From Chloroflexota bacterium (GTDB taxonomy: Bacteria; Chloroflexota; Anaerolineae; Anaerolineales; Anaerolineaceae): a stretch of 64,000 nt of DNA. The position numbers and the translations under genes were made by a program. Below the pieces are notes generated by a model. It saw only the letters and a program-made list of their open reading frames with translations. It had not been told where the DNA came from and made no database searches. The DNA lies in assembly GCA_012729755.1 (NCBI GenBank), contig JAAYCN010000035.1:1-64000 (forward strand). Direction: 5' to 3'. This document shows, in pieces, positions 43,790 to 51,730 of the stretch. Positions within the stretch are counted from its first letter, which is position 1, and the number at the start of each line of letters is the position of its first letter.

Positions 43790-43985
43790 GAGGCCTCTCC
43801 CGGGGAAGCTGGCGAGCGCAGTGGGACTAAAGAGGGTGTTTCGATGTTCTGCGAAAGCCTACACCGACAATAATATTTGTTGGGTTACGCTCCAGAGGAT
43901 AGAGATCAGATGATATATGTGGTCGCTCCACCCAACCTGCCTGCGGTGGTTCATGTAGGTCGGGTAAAACCCGACAAAACTTAGG
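43790..43985 (+). repeat. Composite dispersed repeat, copy 2
   Basis: Shares with 5263-5438 the ordered modules GGGGAAGCTGGCGAGCG, TTCGATGT, GCTCCA, CCACCCAACC and TTCATGTAGGTCGGGT. Its last module is a perfect hairpin GTCGGGT-AAA-ACCCGAC. Same orientation as copy 1. No coding capacity. Confidence 0.7.
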
Positions 43986-44172
43986 CAAGTCTGAAGAGGA
44001 TGATTCAATATATTTGCTGAACTTCTCATCATCTTAGTAGGGGCGAGGCCCACCCCACTCCATTACCAACGTAGAGGCCCTATTCAATGCAAAGCAACCG
44101 CTTCTTTTTTAGGAAAACCTGCGAAAATAATTGGCAAAATCCCTTATGCAGGTAAAAAATCTATAAACAAAA

Positions 44173-44202
44173 GGGGCTGTCTCAAAAGTATAGGGACAGC
44201 CC
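44173..44202 (-). terminator. Terminator of the peptide ABC transporter operon
   Basis: On the minus strand GGGCTGTC and GACAGCCC pair around a GTCCCTATACTTTTGA-type loop and are followed by CTTTTGTTT. It lies about 20 bases after the last permease gene. Confidence 0.88.
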
Positions 44203-44220
44203 TCTTCTAACTCATTACGC

Positions 44221-45300
44221 TTATGATTTACCGCGCATGCGCGGGTCGAGCACATCGCGCATCGCGTCGCCGATCAGGTTCCACCCCATCACAAACAACA
44301 CCAGTGTCAGGCCCGGCCAGACTACGATGTACCAATAACGGTCAAGGCTGGTGATCCAGTTGCGGGCAAAGCTCAAAATCTGTCCCCAGTCCGCATATCC
44401 TTCCTGTGTGCCGATGCCCAGGAAGGAAAGCGCCGCGAAGCTCAAGACCACGTCTCCAATCCCCAGACTGGCCAACACCAGCGTTGGGAAGATCGCATTA
44501 GGCAGAATATGTTTGAACAGGATCCGGCTATTCTTGACGCCCGAGACCTTGGCAGCTAACACGAAATCGCGTTCCTTAATAGACAGAATGTCCGACCGGA
44601 TAATGCGCGCGTAACCCATCCAGCCAAACGAGATCATCGCGATCAACGGCGGCAGGATACTCTTGCCCAGCACAGGTGTCAAGACCGACGTCAGAATCAA
44701 AGCCATCATGATATACGGCAGCGTCATAAAGATGTCCACAAAACGCATGATGATATTGTCGGTCAGTCCGCCATAATAAGCCGCGATCGACCCAACAATC
44801 ACGCCAATCAGTACGGTTGCCACCACCACGATGAAGCCGGTTTTGAAGGCAGTGCGAGTGCCCCAAATGATGCCGTAGAAAATATCATACTGACCCTGGG
44901 CTGTGCCAAGAATGTGCACCCACTTGTCCTTGCCAGTAACGGCTTTATACCAGAATGGAATTTCAGGTTTGTTGCGCTTCCACTCTGCGCCCATTGGTTT
45001 TGGTTCGCCGCTGAAACCATCGCGAGGCATCTTATAGGGATCCCTACCCACCGGTGGAATGATTACCGGAGCAAAAATCGCTACCATCAGAAAGATGAAT
45101 ACCAAAATGAAACCAATGATCGAAGCCGGTGTTTTCACCAAACCGCGGAGAATTCGATAGTTTTCAGGCCCAAGCCAGCGCTCGAGTCTGGTGATCTTGC
45201 GATCAGAGTGTGCCTCTTCGAGCATAAAGTTGTCGCCCGAAGGCGCCTCCATCGACTCCCGATTGACTTCTTGGTCGGCAATAATCTTGTCTTCAGTCAT
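44221..45300 (-). CDS. Peptide ABC transporter permease (DppC/OppC type)
   Basis: An inner-membrane permease of 359 residues with an N-terminal helix (IIGFILVFIFLMVAIFAPVII), an extended external loop that includes KPMGAEWKRNKPE and the core BPD_transp_1 helices. The coupling motif (EAA loop) is AAKVSGVKNSRILFKHILPN. The N-terminus has about 50 hydrophilic residues, somewhat longer than usual. AAGGAG fixes ATG 45300; the track start at 45336 overlaps dppB. It is the last gene of the five-gene importer. Confidence 0.92.
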   Translation of the reverse strand: MTEDKIIADQEVNRESMEAPSGDNFMLEEAHSDRKITRLERWLGPENYRILRGLVKTPASIIGFILVFIFLMVAIFAPVIIPPVGRDPYKMPRDGFSGEPKPMGAEWKRNKPEIPFWYKAVTGKDKWVHILGTAQGQYDIFYGIIWGTRTAFKTGFIVVVATVLIGVIVGSIAAYYGGLTDNIIMRFVDIFMTLPYIMMALILTSVLTPVLGKSILPPLIAMISFGWMGYARIIRSDILSIKERDFVLAAKVSGVKNSRILFKHILPNAIFPTLVLASLGIGDVVLSFAALSFLGIGTQEGYADWGQILSFARNWITSLDRYWYIVVWPGLTLVLFVMGWNLIGDAMRDVLDPRMRGKS

Positions 45301-45310
45301 CCATAACTCC

Positions 45311-46375
45311 TTATGAGAGGCGCACGCGCGGGTCAATCACCGCGTACATCACGTCAACAATCAGGTTCGAAATAATCAGAATAAAACCGCTGAAGATGGC
45401 CATACCGATGGTCGTAACCACATCCAGGTTGGCTGCTGCGTCCGCGGTTGCCTTGCCAATGCCGGGGTAGTTGAACACGGTTTCAGTGATAATCACACCG
45501 CCCAACAGTCCAACCACGCTCATCCCCGCCATGGTCACAATCGGCAGCATCGCGTTCGGCCTTGCGTGCTGGTTAATTACCACCCCTTCGGTCAAACCCT
45601 TCGCGCGAGCTGTGGTCACATAGTCCATGCGCAAGGTTTCCAGCATGGACGAGCGCATCACGCGCACGTACGTCGCCCAGTTGATATACGAGAGAGTCAA
45701 TATCGGCAGGATCATATGCCTGAGCGCGTCCCAGAAGATATCAAAACGCCCGTTCAGGAGCGAATCTATCGTCAGCAGCTTGGTATAGTTGACAAACTGC
45801 GGTGATCGAACCACCTGGTTCGCCCAGTCAGACATCTTGCCAGGCATAAACCAGCCCAGCTTGGCATAGAACAGAATTAAGACCAACAAACCAAACACAA
45901 AAGTCGGAAAAGATGTCCCCACGATGCTGAACATTCTTGCCAGCTGATCTACCCAGGTGTTCTGATACACCGCCGCTTTGATGCCTAACCAGATGCCAAT
46001 CGAAAGCATCGGCACCACCGTCCACAACGCCAGTTCTACCGTATTTGGGAAGCGCGTGCGGATGATATCAATGACTGGCTGTGAGGCGCTGCGCGAGTAG
46101 CCGAAGTCACCATATAAAACCCCGCCCTCACGATGTCCAGTTACCGGGTCTTTAACACCTGTCAACCAGCGCCAGTACTGTTCATGAAAAGGTCGGTCAA
46201 GCGCGTATTTTTTTATAATACCGTCCACCTGCCGGTCGTTCTTGGGAAAATCTTTGACGTAAAGCGCCGAACGTTCAATCGGTCCGAGTAGTTGCAGCAT
46301 ACCCATGATGATGACGGATACCCCGAACAAAATCACTGGGACGAGCAACAATCGCCTGATAATGTAATTGGTCAT
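45311..46375 (-). CDS. Peptide ABC transporter permease (DppB/OppB type)
   Basis: A permease of 354 residues. It starts with the family opening (YIIRRLLLVPVILFGVSVIIMGML), followed by the characteristic external domain and the core with the EAA loop TTARAKGLTEGVVINQHARPNAMLP. The end is DVMYAVIDPRVRLS, the usual DPR-R signature. It lies downstream of the binding protein, separated by a hairpin, and ten bases before the partner permease. Together they form the channel of the importer. Confidence 0.93.
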   Translation of the reverse strand: MTNYIIRRLLLVPVILFGVSVIIMGMLQLLGPIERSALYVKDFPKNDRQVDGIIKKYALDRPFHEQYWRWLTGVKDPVTGHREGGVLYGDFGYSRSASQPVIDIIRTRFPNTVELALWTVVPMLSIGIWLGIKAAVYQNTWVDQLARMFSIVGTSFPTFVFGLLVLILFYAKLGWFMPGKMSDWANQVVRSPQFVNYTKLLTIDSLLNGRFDIFWDALRHMILPILTLSYINWATYVRVMRSSMLETLRMDYVTTARAKGLTEGVVINQHARPNAMLPIVTMAGMSVVGLLGGVIITETVFNYPGIGKATADAAANLDVVTTIGMAIFSGFILIISNLIVDVMYAVIDPRVRLS

Positions 46376-46451
46376 ACCTTATCCTCTCGCTTGAGTTGTG
46401 CCTTTCGGTATATGCTCATCAAGAGCGCATACCGCAAGACACAACCCCACT

Positions 46452-46479
46452 CCTGCGGGAGCTTGAAAGCTCCCGCAGG
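46452..46479 (-). promoter_or_regulatory. Hairpin after the binding-protein gene
   Basis: CCTGCGGGAGCT and AGCTCCCGCAGG form a perfect 12-bp stem with a four-base loop, 23 bases after the binding-protein stop. No T-run follows on the minus strand. This fits mRNA 3-prime-end protection or partial attenuation that raises binding protein over permease. Confidence 0.8.
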
Positions 46480-46501
46480 TAAAGGGCTAAAACTTCAGAT
46501 C

Positions 46502-48553
46502 TTACTCGATCAGGAAGTTGAAGATAATCACATCCTGCGTAAGACCCGGGCGTCCAAACAGCAGGCGCAGCGGGCGATCATTGGGGGTATCGCAGATTTC
46601 AAAGCGATCGATGCCCAACTTGCCAGTGTCAATCTTGCAGACCGGTTTCGGATCATCATAGGTATTGGTCTCAGCATTGTAGACCTTGATTTCGCTCACC
46701 AGCGGATCGACCTGGGCGCGTTGTTCGGCTGGCACAGCAGCGAAGTCAGCGTCACCAGCCTGGAGCATGGCAAAGCGAGTACCAAACTCGGGGATGACCT
46801 TCAAAACGACGCGGTCAACCTTGGCGGGATCTCCCCAGTAATCAGCGAACTTGGTCATGACAATTTCCTGACCAGGGGTCCAGTGATCAAGCTGGAAGGC
46901 GCCGGTGCCATTGGTGATCGGGGTGAAGGGGTTCTCAGAGTCGGGCATTGAGTAGAAATTCTGCCAAGTATCGCAGCTATCATCCCAACCGCCGTTCTCA
47001 ATGACCCATTCCTTGTCCATAATGCTGCCCCAGTTGTTGGCAATCGTGGGCAGGAAAGGACCCCAGGATTGGGCAAGTTTCATGGTGACAGTGTTATTTG
47101 CTTCGTCAATGGTGAACTTCGACTTGACGTCCTCACAGACCTGCTTGAGCAGGGCGGGATCGTTGGCCATCAAAGCTTCGCGGTCATCAGCGGAAGCGCC
47201 ATCATCGACGAGCATGGAGATGTCATCCTTACCAACGCCAAAGAAAGGCTCTGAAATCATCCACTGCGGGGTGGAATAGCCGCCCTGCAGCAGGCCGCGC
47301 ACGAAGGAGTAGACCACGTCTGACGGGGTCAGGTCGCCACCCTGGTGGAACTTGACGCCCTCGCGAATCTTGAAGGTCCATTCGGTGCCGTCCTCAGAAA
47401 CTGAATATTCTTCAGCCAGCTGGGGAACAAATTCATCGGTCTTCTCGCCATCATAGAAGACCAGGGTCTCATAGATATTCTGCAGCACTTCACCGGAAGC
47501 GGTGTCATAGCAGGCAGCAGGGTCAAGGGTCAACGCATCACCGATATTAGCGGTGGTGATGGTTGTGGGATCCTTGGCATCTGCGGTCTTGCCAATCGTG
47601 CGATAGTAGATGCTGGAGAAGATCGGGTTCATGATGCGGCCGGTCGTCCACTTCTGCTCGTAACCATGGGAAGTGGCGAGCGCCACGGGAACGCCGGGAA
47701 CTTCATCATAGTAGAGTTGATTGAAGCGCTGATAAACCTCATGGCGGGCAGCAGGATCAACCAGTGAAACACCTTCGTCCAGGAGAGCTTTGAACTGATC
47801 TTTGAGGTCCTGGGGCATATTCTGGCGGGCGCCATAAGTACCGGTCGTATAGGGCTGATACCAGTTGTGGGCATCGTGGATATCTTCCAGCCAACCGCCG
47901 GTCATGATCGGGATTTTGTGAGCGCGCTGAGCGGTCAGATAAGCCGGCCACGGAAGACCCAAAACTTCGATCACGAATTTTTCATTGACTTCAGCTAAAT
48001 TCGCCTGAAGGATTTCAGCATAGATCTGGCGGGTGGTATTGCCAGTGTTGTACAGCATCTGCAGACGGAAGCCCATCTCCCAGATATCATCGGGGTCCTC
48101 ACCAGCGGGAACACCATCGCCATCGACGTCAGCCAGTTGGAACTCTTCGGCTGCCTTCTCGAGATCCATCTCGTAATGGGGAGCGTCAGGGTCATAACCG
48201 GGCATGCCAACCAGTGACAGCACATATGACGGAATGGCCTCGCCCATATAGACTTCGTCAATCACGGTCTGGGCATCAAAGGCATACGCAAACCCTTTAC
48301 GCACGTGCGGATCAGCGAAGAAGGTCGGGGGAACGCCATTACCATCCAGCTTGTTTGAACCGATATAGGGGTTCAACGCCGCTGGTTCAGCGGGTGCCTC
48401 AGCAGGGGCTTCGGCGGGGGTTTCAGCAGGTGCCTCAGCAGGTGCCTCAGCGGGCGCCTCAGTCGCAACTGGCGCTTCGACAGCGGGTTGGCAAGCAGCC
48501 AATGCCATGCCGGCAACTAAGACTACTGCAACTAACAAATACAACTTACGCAT
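46502..48553 (-). CDS. Peptide-binding lipoprotein (SBP_bac_5) with apparently swapped lobes
   Basis: The periplasm/surface ligand-binding part of the peptide importer. It is a lipoprotein: signal LYLLVAVVLVAGMALAAC with Cys21, then an (A/P/E)-repeat linker to residue 60. The order of the folded part is unusual. Residues 61-322 look like the C-terminal half of family members (ADPHVRKGFAYAFD, YDPDAPHYEMDLEKA, DIHDAHNWYQPY). Residues 323-683 look like the N-terminal half (LTLDPAACYDTASGEVLQNIYETLVFYD, WTFKIREGVKFHQG, GTGAFQLDHWTPG, VLKVIPEFGTRFAMLQAGDAD) and stop at FNFLIE, which normally runs on into the NPYIG segment. Length 683 is normal; no frameshift is seen. Family certain; permutation inferred from memory of homologues. 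Confidence 0.9.
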   Translation of the reverse strand: MRKLYLLVAVVLVAGMALAACQPAVEAPVATEAPAEAPAEAPAETPAEAPAEAPAEPAALNPYIGSNKLDGNGVPPTFFADPHVRKGFAYAFDAQTVIDEVYMGEAIPSYVLSLVGMPGYDPDAPHYEMDLEKAAEEFQLADVDGDGVPAGEDPDDIWEMGFRLQMLYNTGNTTRQIYAEILQANLAEVNEKFVIEVLGLPWPAYLTAQRAHKIPIMTGGWLEDIHDAHNWYQPYTTGTYGARQNMPQDLKDQFKALLDEGVSLVDPAARHEVYQRFNQLYYDEVPGVPVALATSHGYEQKWTTGRIMNPIFSSIYYRTIGKTADAKDPTTITTANIGDALTLDPAACYDTASGEVLQNIYETLVFYDGEKTDEFVPQLAEEYSVSEDGTEWTFKIREGVKFHQGGDLTPSDVVYSFVRGLLQGGYSTPQWMISEPFFGVGKDDISMLVDDGASADDREALMANDPALLKQVCEDVKSKFTIDEANNTVTMKLAQSWGPFLPTIANNWGSIMDKEWVIENGGWDDSCDTWQNFYSMPDSENPFTPITNGTGAFQLDHWTPGQEIVMTKFADYWGDPAKVDRVVLKVIPEFGTRFAMLQAGDADFAAVPAEQRAQVDPLVSEIKVYNAETNTYDDPKPVCKIDTGKLGIDRFEICDTPNDRPLRLLFGRPGLTQDVIIFNFLIE

Positions 48554-48646
48554 AGTTTTCTCCTCCTTGAGAAATGAAATTTGGTTTGACGAAAATGACT
48601 TTTACAATCACTTTGAATCCTTTGATATGCACCTCCTAAACCATTG

Positions 48647-49627
48647 CTAAGCTTTGAAACATGCCACAAAGTGGCCGGAAGTAATTTCACGAAATTCTGG
48701 ACGCTCTTCAGCGCAGTGCGCATCCGCGATAGGGCAGCGTGTGCGAAACCGACAGCCAGAAGGTGGATTAGCTGGCGAAGGCACGTCCCCTTCCAAAACA
48801 ATGCGTTTGCGCGTCTCATAGTACACCGGGTCAGCCACCGGAATCGCTGAAAGCAACGCTTTGGTATAGGGATGAAGCGGGTTGTTGTAGATTTCGTTGC
48901 GATCTGCCATTTCGGCGATGATACCCAGATACATAACTGCCACGCGATCACTGATATGCCTTACCATTGACAGGTCATGAGCAATAAACAGGTATGTCAA
49001 ATTCAGATCACGCTGCAGGTCTTCAAACAGATTAATGATTTGGGCCTGAATGGAAACATCCAGCGCCGAGATCGGTTCGTCACAAATCACGAATGATGGG
49101 TTCATCGCAATCGAGCGGGCAATACCGATGCGCTGACGCTGACCACCCGAGAATTCATGTGGATAGCGCAGCATGAAATCGGGCGAGAGCCTGACCATTT
49201 TCAGCAGCTCAGCCACCCGTTCGTCAATCTCTTTGCCGCTGGCGAGGCCAAAGGCTAACAAGGGCTCACCAACAATGTCTCTCAGAGTCATACGTGGGTT
49301 CAGACTCGCGTAAGGATCCTGAAAGATCATTTGCATGTCTTTGCGCATGTGACGCATTTCTTCGTTATTGAGAGAGGTCAGCTCTGTATCTTTAAAGAAA
49401 ACTTTTCCGGCTGTTGGCTCATAAAGTTTGATAATCGCCCGTCCAGTTGTCGTCTTGCCGCAGCCTGACTCTCCCACCAAACCAACTGTTTCACCTTTTT
49501 TGACTGAAAAAGAAACCCCATCCACTGCTTTGACCGCCCCAACCTGGCGGCGAATCACACCGCGATAAATCGGAAAATGAACTTTAAGATCCTCTACTCG
49601 AATTAAGACTTCGTTGTCGTTTTGCAT
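48647..49627 (-). CDS. Peptide ABC transporter ATP-binding protein (OppF/DppF type)
   Basis: A 326-residue ATPase. Walker [11 protein letters not shown], signature [10 protein letters not shown], Walker [13 protein letters not shown] and H-loop FIAHDLS are all intact. The C-terminal oligopeptide/dipeptide domain has Cys residues ([23 protein letters not shown]) found in this subfamily, some of which bind an iron-sulfur cluster. Its start codon overlaps the oppD stop (TAATG). The binding protein follows after 93 bases. Confidence 0.95.
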   Translation of the reverse strand: MQNDNEVLIRVEDLKVHFPIYRGVIRRQVGAVKAVDGVSFSVKKGETVGLVGESGCGKTTTGRAIIKLYEPTAGKVFFKDTELTSLNNEEMRHMRKDMQMIFQDPYASLNPRMTLRDIVGEPLLAFGLASGKEIDERVAELLKMVRLSPDFMLRYPHEFSGGQRQRIGIARSIAMNPSFVICDEPISALDVSIQAQIINLFEDLQRDLNLTYLFIAHDLSMVRHISDRVAVMYLGIIAEMADRNEIYNNPLHPYTKALLSAIPVADPVYYETRKRIVLEGDVPSPANPPSGCRFRTRCPIADAHCAEERPEFREITSGHFVACFKA

Positions 49628-50616
49628 TAACGCTCACTCCCGGATTTTGTATCTGCCCAACAGGCAACTCGATGGCCTTCTCCAACTGGTTCAAGCCTGG
49701 GGTTCTCATGCCAACAGCGCTCCAACACCCACTTGCAGCGTGGAGCAAACGGGCACGCCTGCGGTTTCTTGTAAAGCACCGGCGGCATGCCATCAATCGA
49801 ATACAATCGCTGCCGCGTCTGAGCCTGAATTTGCGGCAAGCTGCCCAGCAGGCCGATCGTATAGGGGTGTGAGGGGCTCTTATAAAGATCCTTCACATTG
49901 GCTTCCTCAATAATGAAACCACCGTACATCACCGCGACTCGGTGCGCAATCGATGCCACGACGCCCAGATCATGGGTAATCCAGACAATCGCCATGCCCA
50001 ACTGCTCGCGCAGTTTGATCACTAACTCAACAATCTGCGCCTGAATGGTTACATCCAACGCTGTGGTTGGTTCGTCCGCGATCAGAATCTGAGGATTACA
50101 GGAAAGCGCCATAGCGATCATCACGCGCTGGCGCATACCGCCCGAATATTGATGCGGGTAATCTTTTAGTCTCTCCGCTGCCCTTGGGATGCCCACCTGT
50201 TCGAGCAGCTCAATCGACCGACTTCTGACTTGCGCTTTGGTAAGACCCAAATGCAGCATCAACGGCTCCTCAAGTTGCTTGCCGATTGTCATCACTGGGT
50301 TAAGTGAGGTCATCGGGTCTTGGAAGACCATAGCAATCTGTCCGCCTCTTACCTGCCTGATTTCTTCATTGGTCATTTTGAGCAGGTCTTTGCCCTTAAA
50401 CTCCGCTGTGCCAGCCACAATCTCTCCGGGCGGCATTGGCACCAGTTTTAGCACCGAAAGCATACTGACACTTTTACCGCAGCCGCTTTCGCCAACGACA
50501 CCGAGTGTTTCACCCTCTTTCAGGTGGAACGACACGCCATTCACAGCATGAATTAATCCCTCTGGTGTCTTAAACCGAGTCTCCAGACCTTGAACATTCA
50601 GTAATTCATTCGCCAT
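49627..50616 (-). CDS. Peptide ABC transporter ATP-binding protein (OppD/DppD type)
   Basis: A 329-residue ATPase paired with the OppF type. Walker [11 protein letters not shown], signature [10 protein letters not shown], Walker [13 protein letters not shown] and H-loop WITHDLG are present. The C-terminal domain contains [14 protein letters not shown] and HRVACW, the typical Cys cluster. AAGGAAG places the start at ATG 50616; the track start at 50667 is upstream of it. It is the first gene of the operon D-F-A-B-C, under a possible inverted-repeat operator. Confidence 0.95.
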   Translation of the reverse strand: MANELLNVQGLETRFKTPEGLIHAVNGVSFHLKEGETLGVVGESGCGKSVSMLSVLKLVPMPPGEIVAGTAEFKGKDLLKMTNEEIRQVRGGQIAMVFQDPMTSLNPVMTIGKQLEEPLMLHLGLTKAQVRSRSIELLEQVGIPRAAERLKDYPHQYSGGMRQRVMIAMALSCNPQILIADEPTTALDVTIQAQIVELVIKLREQLGMAIVWITHDLGVVASIAHRVAVMYGGFIIEEANVKDLYKSPSHPYTIGLLGSLPQIQAQTRQRLYSIDGMPPVLYKKPQACPFAPRCKWVLERCWHENPRLEPVGEGHRVACWADTKSGSER

Positions 50617-50707
50617 TGAGCTTCCTTGTGGTGAGATTGTTGGATTTGAATCGCCCTTTTCCGTCATTAGATTGGTTTACTAACTTGGTTCTTCTCAATT
50701 CTTGGAA

Positions 50708-50713
50708 ATTATA
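50708..50713 (-). promoter_or_regulatory. -10 box of the peptide ABC operon
   Basis: TATAAT on the minus strand, giving a leader of about 85 nt before ATG 50616. The -35 is weak, which fits need for an activator. Confidence 0.5.
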
Positions 50714-50750
50714 AAACAATTCTCCTAAATTGTGGTGGTTTTCGAATCTC

Positions 50751-50765
50751 GTTAACATTGTTAAC
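50751..50765. promoter_or_regulatory. Inverted repeat, possible operator of the peptide ABC operon
   Basis: GTTAACA-T-TGTTAAC: seven-base arms, perfect, with a one-base centre. It lies about 40 bases upstream of the -10, near position -55 from the predicted start site, an activator-like place. The binding protein is unknown. Confidence 0.5.
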
Positions 50766-50803
50766 TGCGCCAACTCAGCGTGTTATTTTTCTGATTGGCA
50801 TGA

Positions 50804-51634
50804 TTACAGCAGCAATTTGCAATAAACCGGGATGTTTCCAACAGTCGTGCATGAATACAATTCACCCCCAAAATCCACGATATAGTCCACCTGAAACAGC
50901 ATCACAGGGTCATAACTCTGCACAATCAGGCGATGAGGTCTAGTGAAAACTTCCGCGCCGAGGTCAGTCATTGTTTTGAGATGCGCTGCTCTGGCCACAA
51001 TCGGGTCTACTTCCTGACCTTCCACACTGACGGCGTAGTGGATCAAAGAATCCAATCCCTTCGCTGAATCTCTAAAGTTAGGGTGTATCAGATTATCCAT
51101 TAAGTAGCCGCTAACCCCCAAAAGAAACCCGACTACCAGGATCATCCCCACAATTCCGCCAGCGCCTTGCTTCTGCATGGCTGATTCAATCAACAACCCT
51201 TCAATCAATCCGGCAATGCCCGCCAATATCGCCAGACCGATGGAACCAATCATAAAAGCCTGCCCCAAGCCGTAAACTTCCGGATAATTCAGATTCTCCC
51301 AATACGGGGCCGGTTCAAAAATCCTGATCAATTGCGGCATCCAGTCAAATTGCAGGAACAACAACAGCCAGACCAACACTACTGAGAGTCCGATCCACAG
51401 CAAAAAAGCGACAAAAGCCTTATCGACACGCGCCGAAAGCCAGCCTGTCAGAGTCCCCAACAACAAACCGGCCAACAAACCAGGGATGAACTTCCCGAAA
51501 GGCAGTCCCACATGCGCGCTGGCCAAGCCCAGTGCGTCCCCACCCCAAGTCATCAGAGCGAAAACCGCTCCACCCGCTGCGCCATAAATTGCCCCCAACA
51601 GTCTTCTGCGCTTTTCAAATGGCGTTATCTTCAT
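50804..51634 (-). CDS. Hypothetical multi-pass membrane protein
   Basis: Not recognised. About 276 residues with five predicted helices: LLGAIYGAAGGAVFALMTWG, FIPGLLAGLLLGTLTGWL, AFVAFLLWIGLSVVLVWLLLFLQF, MIGSIGLAILAGIAGLIEGLL and GIVGMILVVGFLLGVSGYLM. A C-terminal extramembrane domain of about 90 residues has two Cys (YSCTTVGNIPVYCKLLL) at the very end, possibly a disulfide. No known motif. ATG 51634 is preferred because TATACT lies six bases upstream, suggesting a leaderless mRNA; the track start at 51664 precedes that promoter. It lies between pnp and the opp operon. Confidence 0.6.
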   Translation of the reverse strand: MKITPFEKRRRLLGAIYGAAGGAVFALMTWGGDALGLASAHVGLPFGKFIPGLLAGLLLGTLTGWLSARVDKAFVAFLLWIGLSVVLVWLLLFLQFDWMPQLIRIFEPAPYWENLNYPEVYGLGQAFMIGSIGLAILAGIAGLIEGLLIESAMQKQGAGGIVGMILVVGFLLGVSGYLMDNLIHPNFRDSAKGLDSLIHYAVSVEGQEVDPIVARAAHLKTMTDLGAEVFTRPHRLIVQSYDPVMLFQVDYIVDFGGELYSCTTVGNIPVYCKLLL

Positions 51635-51640
51635 ATCACA

Positions 51641-51646
51641 AGTATA
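51641..51646 (-). promoter_or_regulatory. -10 box next to a start codon
   Basis: TATACT on the minus strand ends six bases before ATG 51634, with no Shine-Dalgarno sequence. A leaderless transcript is likely; no -35 was found. Confidence 0.42.
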
Positions 51647-51675
51647 TAACCGAACCTCAGACATGGGTGTTAAAT

Positions 51676-51708
51676 TTGTAAAAGAGGCTGACCAAAAAAG
51701 TCAGCCTC
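51676..51708 (-). terminator. Rho-independent terminator of rpsO-pnp
   Basis: On the minus strand GAGGCTGAC, a TTTTTTG loop, GTCAGCCTC, then TTTTACAAATTT. It lies about 23 bases after the pnp stop. Confidence 0.92.
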
Positions 51709-51730
51709 AACCTGTTTATAAAAATGTTCA

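Larger units (their letters stand above)
43274..44220. other. Gene-free region with dispersed repeat and terminator
   Basis: No credible gene. It contains the promoter of the permease operon (minus-strand TATAAT, 43431-43436, leader of about 150 nt), a second copy of the composite repeat at 43790-43985, and the terminator of the peptide ABC operon at 44173-44202. The rest, including AT-rich 43430-43760, shows nothing recognisable. Confidence 0.75.

Noticed and set aside
44173-44202. GGGGCTGTCTCAAAA...GGGACAGCCC as an insertion-sequence end
   Set aside because: The wording resembles IS1182-type terminal repeats, but no transposase or second end is present, and position and T-run fit a terminator of the peptide ABC operon.
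48366-48480. Tandem repeat encoding Ala-Pro-Ala-Glu units
   Set aside because: A common flexible linker after the lipobox in lipoproteins; not a separate element.
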